Origin: Alphaproteobacteria bacterium | GTDB lineage: Bacteria > Pseudomonadota > Alphaproteobacteria > Rhizobiales > Devosiaceae | Reading direction: 5' to 3' | NCBI GenBank assembly: GCA_024279575.1 | Contig: JAJRRJ010000069.1 | Coordinates: forward strand, 1-19,034 | DNA: 19,034 bases | Shown: in pieces, positions 15,007-19,034 of the stretch | Numbering within the stretch: position 1 is the stretch's first letter | Layout of the letters: every line of letters begins with the position of its first letter | Notes under the pieces: generated by a model | What the model was told of the DNA's origin: nothing | What the model saw: the letters and a program-made list of their open reading frames with translations, nothing else | Databases searched by the model: none | Translations under genes and position numbers: made by a program

Positions 15007-15594
15007 TTAAACAGCAATAGCAATATTGCTTTTGGCGTTGTTTGCGGGGGGCGCAGTGCAGACTTTATCCTTGAGAATGGTGATCCCGGATTCAAGATTG
15101 CGGACAATCAGCAATTTGCGATATTGCATGCTTTTTTCCTGATCCCGCTGATGGTGTACATGCAGGCCAATATGCCGGTCGGGGCCAAAGTATTTTTGAG
15201 TTTCAAAGAAGCTGACGCGCCGGTTGAGGTGTGAGCTCAGACGGGGAAAAACACTGGTGGCGGTAAAGGGGGGCACGATAATATCGTCAAATCCCATATT
15301 TAATATTGCCGCGACCATTTTAGGGGGCGCATTTTCCGCGAACCCTATAACAGGTGCCAGTTTGATCTGTCGATTGCGAGATGCACGAATTGCCCGGGTA
15401 ATTCCAGCCGTATTATGGGATATTCCGTTCAGAGCAAACAAAAAATAGCAAATGGGGGTTTGCTGGACCTGCTTTTCGACAAGTGACAGGTTAGTGAAAT
15501 TGACAATTGCCCGAAAACCGATGTCTGCGCACAGGTTAAACAAAGCTTCGCGCCGATGCTCCTCGCCACCAATAATAAATGCTGTTGCCTGCAT
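15007..15594 (-). CDS. Receiver-like protein lacking phosphorylation residues
   Basis: A 195-residue protein whose first 125 residues have the length and alternating hydrophobic pattern of a CheY receiver: strand AFIIGG, strand ICYFLFALNG, strand KLAPVIGFAE and NMGFDDIIVPPF. The residues for phosphorylation are not conserved: the acceptor Asp position falls in FLFALNG and the KP loop reads VPP. YFGPDRH (135-141) resembles the FGPDRR motif seen after receivers in alphaproteobacterial proteins. The C-terminal 50 residues are not recognised. TAGG lies 5 bases before the ATG. It may be a phosphorylation-independent regulator. The 179-base gap to mmcB holds no clear terminator. Confidence 0.75.
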   Translation of the reverse strand: MQATAFIIGGEEHRREALFNLCADIGFRAIVNFTNLSLVEKQVQQTPICYFLFALNGISHNTAGITRAIRASRNRQIKLAPVIGFAENAPPKMVAAILNMGFDDIIVPPFTATSVFPRLSSHLNRRVSFFETQKYFGPDRHIGLHVHHQRDQEKSMQYRKLLIVRNLESGITILKDKVCTAPPANNAKSNIAIAV

Positions 15595-15624
15595 AAAACC
15601 TACCGCCCCGAATTTTTCGCAAGC

Positions 15625-15640
15625 TAATGTGTCGACATTA
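15625..15640. promoter_or_regulatory. Inverted repeat upstream of the receiver-like gene
   Basis: TAATGT (15625-15630) and ACATTA (15635-15640) form a perfect 6-bp inverted repeat around GTCG, 31-46 bases upstream of the minus-strand start at 15594. The position and symmetry suit an operator, but nothing identifies the binding protein. Confidence 0.3.
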
Positions 15641-15735
15641 AAGCAATATTACTATTTTTCAGTTCAGCCCGCCCCTCCGCTGTTAGTAAAGCTGGAGCTG
15701 AAACTATCAGCAATGTTAAGAGAAAATTTCAATTT

Positions 15736-15762
15736 TTGACCAATTGATAAAAAAAATATATT
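15736..15762 (+). promoter_or_regulatory. Possible preT promoter
   Basis: TTGACC (15736-15741) and TATATT (15757-15762) are separated by 15 bases, shorter than the usual 16-18. They would start transcription about 90 bases before the preT ATG. The surrounding tract is strongly A/T-rich. Confidence 0.3.
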
Positions 15763-15857
15763 GCGTTAGTCTGTAAATAAACATTGACGCTTAGAAAAAA
15801 GTGTTTCCGGCATTGGCTGTGAAACTCACCTAAAAACATAGTAACGGGTAAGGCATC

Positions 15858-16223
15858 ATGAGTATTGGCAAATTAAAATCAGGAATTGTTGCTGGCAGAT
15901 TGAGCAAGGAAACATATGTGCAAAACTTTGCTGATTTGCATACCCCCCTTGGCTCTCATACGGCCCGCATTGAAGCAGAGCGTTGCTATTTTTGCTTTGA
16001 TGCGCCCTGCCAGACCGCCTGCCCTACCGATATTGATATTCCCCTTTTTATTCGTGAAATTTCAAATTCCAACCCCCTTGGTGCCGCCAAAACAATTTTT
16101 AATCAAAATATTCTGGGTGGTATGTGCGCCAGAGTATGCCCCACAGAAACCCTGTGTGAAGAGGTGTGCGTGCGTGAAGAAGCAGAAGGCAAGCCCGTTA
16201 AAATTGGTCAATTGCAGCGCTAG
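15858..16223 (+). CDS. PreT N-terminal fragment, iron-sulfur domain
   Basis: A 121-residue open frame comprising the N-terminal Fe-S domain shared by PreT, glutamate synthase small subunit and animal DPD. Cysteines 43, 46, 51 and 55 (CYFCFDAPC-x3-C) and 90, 94, 100 and 104 (CARVCPTETLCEEVC) have the spacing that binds two 4Fe-4S clusters in the family. Its TAG lies at the linker to the FAD domain, so a released fragment could in principle fold alone. The start has a good ribosome site. Confidence 0.6.
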   Translation: MSIGKLKSGIVAGRLSKETYVQNFADLHTPLGSHTARIEAERCYFCFDAPCQTACPTDIDIPLFIREISNSNPLGAAKTIFNQNILGGMCARVCPTETLCEEVCVREEAEGKPVKIGQLQR

Positions 16224-16238
16224 GCCACTGATATTGCC

Positions 16239-17195
16239 ATGCAAAACGATGTACAGTTTTTTGAACGGGCCACGCCAACTGGCAAAACCGTGGCCATTGT
16301 TGGCGCCGGTCCCGCCGGACTGGCTTGCGCCCACCGCCTGGCGATGCATGGCCATAACGTAACGATTTTGGATGCCCGCCCCAAAGCGGGAGGGCTGAAC
16401 GAATATGGTATTGCAAGCTATAAAACTGTTGATGGTTTTGCCCAGGCCGAGTTGGAATATGTGACAAAAATTGGCGGCATAGAGATTGAACTGGGTCAAA
16501 AGCTGGGAGAAAATTTTTCCCTTGATGACTTGGTTAAAAAATATGACGCCGTGTTTATTGGATTTGGTCTTGGCGGAGTAAATGCACTGCGCTCTGCCGG
16601 TGAGGACATTCCCGGGGTAAGCGACGCGGTTGACTTCATTTCCGAGCTTCGCCAGGCAAGTGACTTGTCCAAGGTCGATATTGGTCGCCAGGTTCTGGTA
16701 ATCGGGGGCGGTATGACTGCCATCGATGCGGCGGTGCAGGCAAAGCTGTTGGGTGCTGAAGAAGTCACAATCTGTTATCGGCGCGGGCACGAACAAATGG
16801 GTGCTTCAGAATTTGAACAGGACCTGGCAGTGTCCAGAGGCGTTGTTATGCGCCATTGGTTGCAACCAAAAAAAGTGTTGAGCAAAGGGGGCAAGGTTTG
16901 TGGGCTGGAGCTGGAATATACTGAAATTCAAGATGGAAAACTGGTGGGGGTAGGCCAAACGGCCACTTTTCCTGCCGATCAGATTTTCAAGGCCATCGGG
17001 CAGTCGCTGGACAAAAATCATGCGGACGGTCTTAACATTGTTGGTGGGCGTATTGAGGTGGACGAAAAGGGACGCACTTCAAGGAAAAACATTTGGGCCG
17101 GCGGCGATTGCGCCAGCGGCGGCGATGATCTGACTGTTACCGCCGTTGCCAACGGGCGCGATGCTGCTAAGGATATTCATGCCACTTTCAGCTAA
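16239..17195 (+). CDS. PreT C-terminal fragment, FAD/NAD(P)H domains
   Basis: A 318-residue open frame in the same frame as the upstream fragment. It has a GAGPAG dinucleotide motif (22-27) for FAD, a second GGGMTA motif (156-161) for NADH, and the C-terminal IWAGGDCASGGDDLTVTAV for the FAD flavin end. The ATG is 15 bases after the TAG. No good ribosome site precedes it (only AGG overlapping the TAG), so strong independent initiation is doubtful. Weak reinitiation after the TAG is possible. The end overlaps the next gene by 17 bases. Confidence 0.6.
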   Translation: MQNDVQFFERATPTGKTVAIVGAGPAGLACAHRLAMHGHNVTILDARPKAGGLNEYGIASYKTVDGFAQAELEYVTKIGGIEIELGQKLGENFSLDDLVKKYDAVFIGFGLGGVNALRSAGEDIPGVSDAVDFISELRQASDLSKVDIGRQVLVIGGGMTAIDAAVQAKLLGAEEVTICYRRGHEQMGASEFEQDLAVSRGVVMRHWLQPKKVLSKGGKVCGLELEYTEIQDGKLVGVGQTATFPADQIFKAIGQSLDKNHADGLNIVGGRIEVDEKGRTSRKNIWAGGDCASGGDDLTVTAVANGRDAAKDIHATFS

Positions 17196-17562
17196 AATAT
17201 TTGCCCTGCCTTTGGCGCCTGTTTTGACCTTTCTTCTGATGGGAAATGCGCTGGCTGAACCCTCAGATATGTTTGATTCCTGGTGTACTCAGAATGGTGG
17301 TGAATTGCTTTATCTGGAGCAAAATTCCATCGGATTTAACGAACATACCGTTTGCGAATTGCAAAGCCCGTTGGTTGCCGCATCCAGCATAAAAACACAA
17401 ATCAACTGCGCCAACATTTATTTTGTAGATGGGGAAGTCGTCCGGGCTTTTGAAAAGACAGTTCTGTTTAAGGCGCAGTTTCTTGCCCCGGATGAATTAC
17501 ATGTAACGACCAACTCAAGCAACGAGCCAGTTGTTTACCGGCGTTGCAGTGAGCAAAATTAA
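17179..17562 (+). CDS. Small secreted four-cysteine protein between preT and preA
   Basis: A 127-residue protein of unrecognised family. Residues 1-26 form a signal peptide: Lys6, a hydrophobic core (FALPLAPVLTFLLMG) and a cleavage motif NALA before EP. The mature part has four cysteines (36, 59, 77, 123), enough for two disulfides in the periplasm. The start at 17179 was chosen because AAGGA lies 5 bases before it; an in-frame ATG at 17146 would add 11 residues and spoil the signal peptide. It overlaps the preT end by 17 bases and is 14 bases before preA, so it is co-transcribed with them. Both enzyme subunits are cytoplasmic, so the partner role is unclear. Confidence 0.7.
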   Translation: MPLSAKIFALPLAPVLTFLLMGNALAEPSDMFDSWCTQNGGELLYLEQNSIGFNEHTVCELQSPLVAASSIKTQINCANIYFVDGEVVRAFEKTVLFKAQFLAPDELHVTTNSSNEPVVYRRCSEQN

Positions 17563-17576
17563 AAGGGAACTATGCG

Positions 17577-18905
17577 ATGGCTGATCTAACAAATACCTTT
17601 GTTGGCATAAAGTCCCCCAACCCGTTTTGGCTGGCTTCAGCCCCCCCAACGGACAAGGCCTATAATGTGGAGCGGGCCTTTAGGTCCGGTTGGGGTGGCG
17701 TTATGTGGAAAACCCTTGGGGAAGATGGTCCCCCCGTGGTCAATGTAAACGGCCCCCGGTATGGCGCAATTTTTGGTGGTGACCGGCGTCTGATCGGCCT
17801 CAATAATATTGAGCTGATTACTGATCGTGAATTGCAGGTAAACCTGCGTGAAATCAAGCAGGTGAAAAAGGATTGGCCGGATCGCGCGGTTGTTGTTTCC
17901 CTGATGGTGCCTTGTGAAGAGGACGCCTGGAAAACCATTCTGCCGGTGGTTGAAGAAACCGGGGCTGATGGCATTGAGCTCAATTTTGGCTGTCCCCACG
18001 GCATGAGCGAGCGCGGCATGGGCGCAGCGGTTGGTCAGGTGCCCGAATATATTGAAATGGTCACCCGCTGGTGCAAACAAAACACCCGTATGCCGGTGAT
18101 CGTAAAATTGACGCCAAATATTTCCGATATTCGTTATCCCGCCCGCGCGGCCCACAAGGGAGGAGCTGATGCGGTGAGCTTGATCAACACGATCAATTCT
18201 ATCGTGTCCGTTGATTTGGATAGTTTTGCCCCCAACCCCACCATTGATGGCAAGGGCACCCACGGGGGGTATTGCGGCCCCGCAGTAAAACCCATTGCCT
18301 TGAATATGGTGGCTGAAATTGCCCGTGATCCTGAAACAAAAGGCCTGCCCATTTCAGGCATTGGCGGCATTTCCAACTGGCGTGACGCGGCAGAGTTTAT
18401 GGCGCTGGGAAGCGGCAATGTGCAGGTGTGTACTGCAGCGATGGTCTTTGGTTTCAAAATCGTCGAGGAATTGAAATCAGGTTTAAGTAACTGGATGGAT
18501 GAACAGGGTCATAAATCCATTGATGATTTTGTTGGCCGCGCCGTGCCCAATGTCACTGACTGGCAATATCTGAACCTCAATCACATCACCAAGGCAAAAA
18601 TTGATCAGGACGCATGTATTAAATGCGGACGCTGTCATATTGCGTGCGAAGATACCTCCCATCAGGCGATTATGGCCACAAAAAACAATGTGGAGGGCGC
18701 AGAGCGCCACTTCGAGGTGATGGAAGATGAATGCGTTGGCTGCAACCTGTGTGTGCTGACCTGTCCGGTGGAAAATTGCATCACCATGGAACCGCTTGAG
18801 CCGGGTGTGATTGATGAGCGCACGGGCAAAGTGGTGGAAAAAGACTATGCCAACTGGACAACCCATCCCAATAATCCGGGGCGGGTGGGTGAGACTGTGG
18901 AGTAG
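17577..18905 (+). CDS. preA: NAD-dependent dihydropyrimidine dehydrogenase subunit PreA
   Basis: Catalytic subunit that reduces uracil and thymine to dihydro forms, the first step of reductive pyrimidine breakdown. The 442 residues begin with a dihydroorotate-dehydrogenase-like FMN barrel: NPFWLASAP, NFGCPHGMSERGMG (136-149), VKLTPN (176-181), NTINSI and SGIGGI (260-265). A C-terminal ferredoxin domain has two 4Fe-4S motifs: C347, C350, C353, C357 and C386, C389, C392, C396. The residue matching the mammalian DPD general-acid Cys (in ACGQ) is Val152 in AVGQ; I recall E. coli PreA having VGQ too. AAGGGA lies 8 bases before the ATG. It needs PreT, whose gene is interrupted here. Confidence 0.95.
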   Translation: MADLTNTFVGIKSPNPFWLASAPPTDKAYNVERAFRSGWGGVMWKTLGEDGPPVVNVNGPRYGAIFGGDRRLIGLNNIELITDRELQVNLREIKQVKKDWPDRAVVVSLMVPCEEDAWKTILPVVEETGADGIELNFGCPHGMSERGMGAAVGQVPEYIEMVTRWCKQNTRMPVIVKLTPNISDIRYPARAAHKGGADAVSLINTINSIVSVDLDSFAPNPTIDGKGTHGGYCGPAVKPIALNMVAEIARDPETKGLPISGIGGISNWRDAAEFMALGSGNVQVCTAAMVFGFKIVEELKSGLSNWMDEQGHKSIDDFVGRAVPNVTDWQYLNLNHITKAKIDQDACIKCGRCHIACEDTSHQAIMATKNNVEGAERHFEVMEDECVGCNLCVLTCPVENCITMEPLEPGVIDERTGKVVEKDYANWTTHPNNPGRVGETVE

Positions 18906-18949
18906 GGTAATGTTGCAATTTCGCCTGCTTCTTATAAAGGTAGATTTTT

Positions 18950-19034
18950 TTGAAAAATGAATTAGTTCTCCTGCTGTTCGGTATTTTGGTTCTTGTGTTT
19001 GTTGTCAGACACAGCCGCAGTAAAAAGAATTGTC
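18950..19034 (+). CDS. Possible start of a small membrane protein (3' end outside window)
   Basis: A frame open to the window edge starts at TTG 18950 with AAAGG nine bases upstream. It encodes a short polar start, a hydrophobic run (ELVLLLFGILVLVFVV) and then a basic segment (RHSRSKKN), which is the pattern of a membrane anchor with the positive side inward. The TTG start and the short visible length keep this tentative. No family can be assigned. Confidence 0.35.
   Translation, partial: MKNELVLLLFGILVLVFVVRHSRSKKNC

Larger units (their letters stand above)
15858..17195 (+). pseudogene. preT: preT interrupted by an in-frame TAG codon
   Basis: NADH-oxidising, electron-transferring subunit of NAD-dependent dihydropyrimidine dehydrogenase, partner of PreA. 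The frame from 15858 to the TAA ending at 17195 is a full-length PreT of about 445 codons, broken only by TAG at 16221-16223. Before it the protein reads GKPVKIGQLQR and right after it ATDIAMQNDVQFF in the same frame. From memory, intact homologues have a Tyr or Phe after LQR, so one change from TAT or TAC gives TAG. No other stop or frameshift is present. TAAGG lies 4 bases before the first ATG. The site could be a real nonsense mutation, a sequencing error, or readthrough. General TAG reassignment is unlikely because gyrB, actS, actR and preA all end in TAG. Confidence 0.85.

Noticed and set aside
16062..16796. A 244-codon minus-strand open frame across the preT interruption
   Set aside because: It is antisense to clearly conserved PreT domains on the plus strand and has no motif of its own.
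15858..17195. General reassignment of TAG to an amino acid
   Set aside because: TAG ends gyrB, actS, actR and preA exactly where their families end, so it acts as a normal stop in this genome.
18029..18034. Val in place of the mammalian DPD catalytic Cys in PreA
   Set aside because: Bacterial PreA proteins recalled from memory also have VGQ at this point, so it is not evidence of an inactive enzyme.

Overview
The window is chromosomal DNA from an alphaproteobacterium. The evidence is an ActS/ActR (RegB/RegA) redox two-component pair, an MmcB-family protein, a DUF2852 protein, and GANTC sites in intergenic DNA. All of these are typical of the class. A member of the Hyphomicrobiales or a relative is plausible, but the genus cannot be read from the sequence. 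No rRNA, tRNA, CRISPR array, transposase or integrase was seen, and no gene-free stretch exceeds 300 bases.

Layout. Bases 1-7186 (+) form a replication and genome-maintenance block: the 3' part of an Uup-type ABC-F ATPase, dnaN, recF overlapping a yaiI/DUF188 gene, and gyrB. dnaA is not present. Bases 7325-10736 (+) hold a class A penicillin-binding protein and a stand-alone trpB of unusual sequence type, closed by a strong hairpin. Bases 10764-12123 (-) hold a YgjP-like zinc metallopeptidase and a DUF2852 membrane protein, each with its own terminator-like element. Bases 12347-14339 (+) hold actS and actR. Bases 14357-15594 (-) hold mmcB and a protein with a degenerate receiver domain. Bases 15858-18905 (+) form the preT - small secreted protein - preA segment for NAD-dependent dihydropyrimidine dehydrogenase. 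A TTG-initiated membrane-protein start may run off the right edge.

How the genes work together. DnaN, RecF, GyrB and probably Uup act on replication, repair and topology. The PBP polymerises and cross-links peptidoglycan. ActS/ActR couples redox state to transcription. PreT (NADH/FAD/Fe-S electron transfer) and PreA (FMN/Fe-S catalytic subunit) normally form one enzyme that reduces uracil and thymine. Here preT is split by an in-frame TAG at 16221-16223, although both halves are otherwise intact.

Most notable points: the amber codon in preT; a four-cysteine secreted protein between preT and preA; a tandem 21-bp repeat carrying two GANTC sites upstream of dnaN; a divergent solitary trpB; and a receiver-like protein lacking the phosphorylation residues. 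No wholly new multi-gene system is evident.
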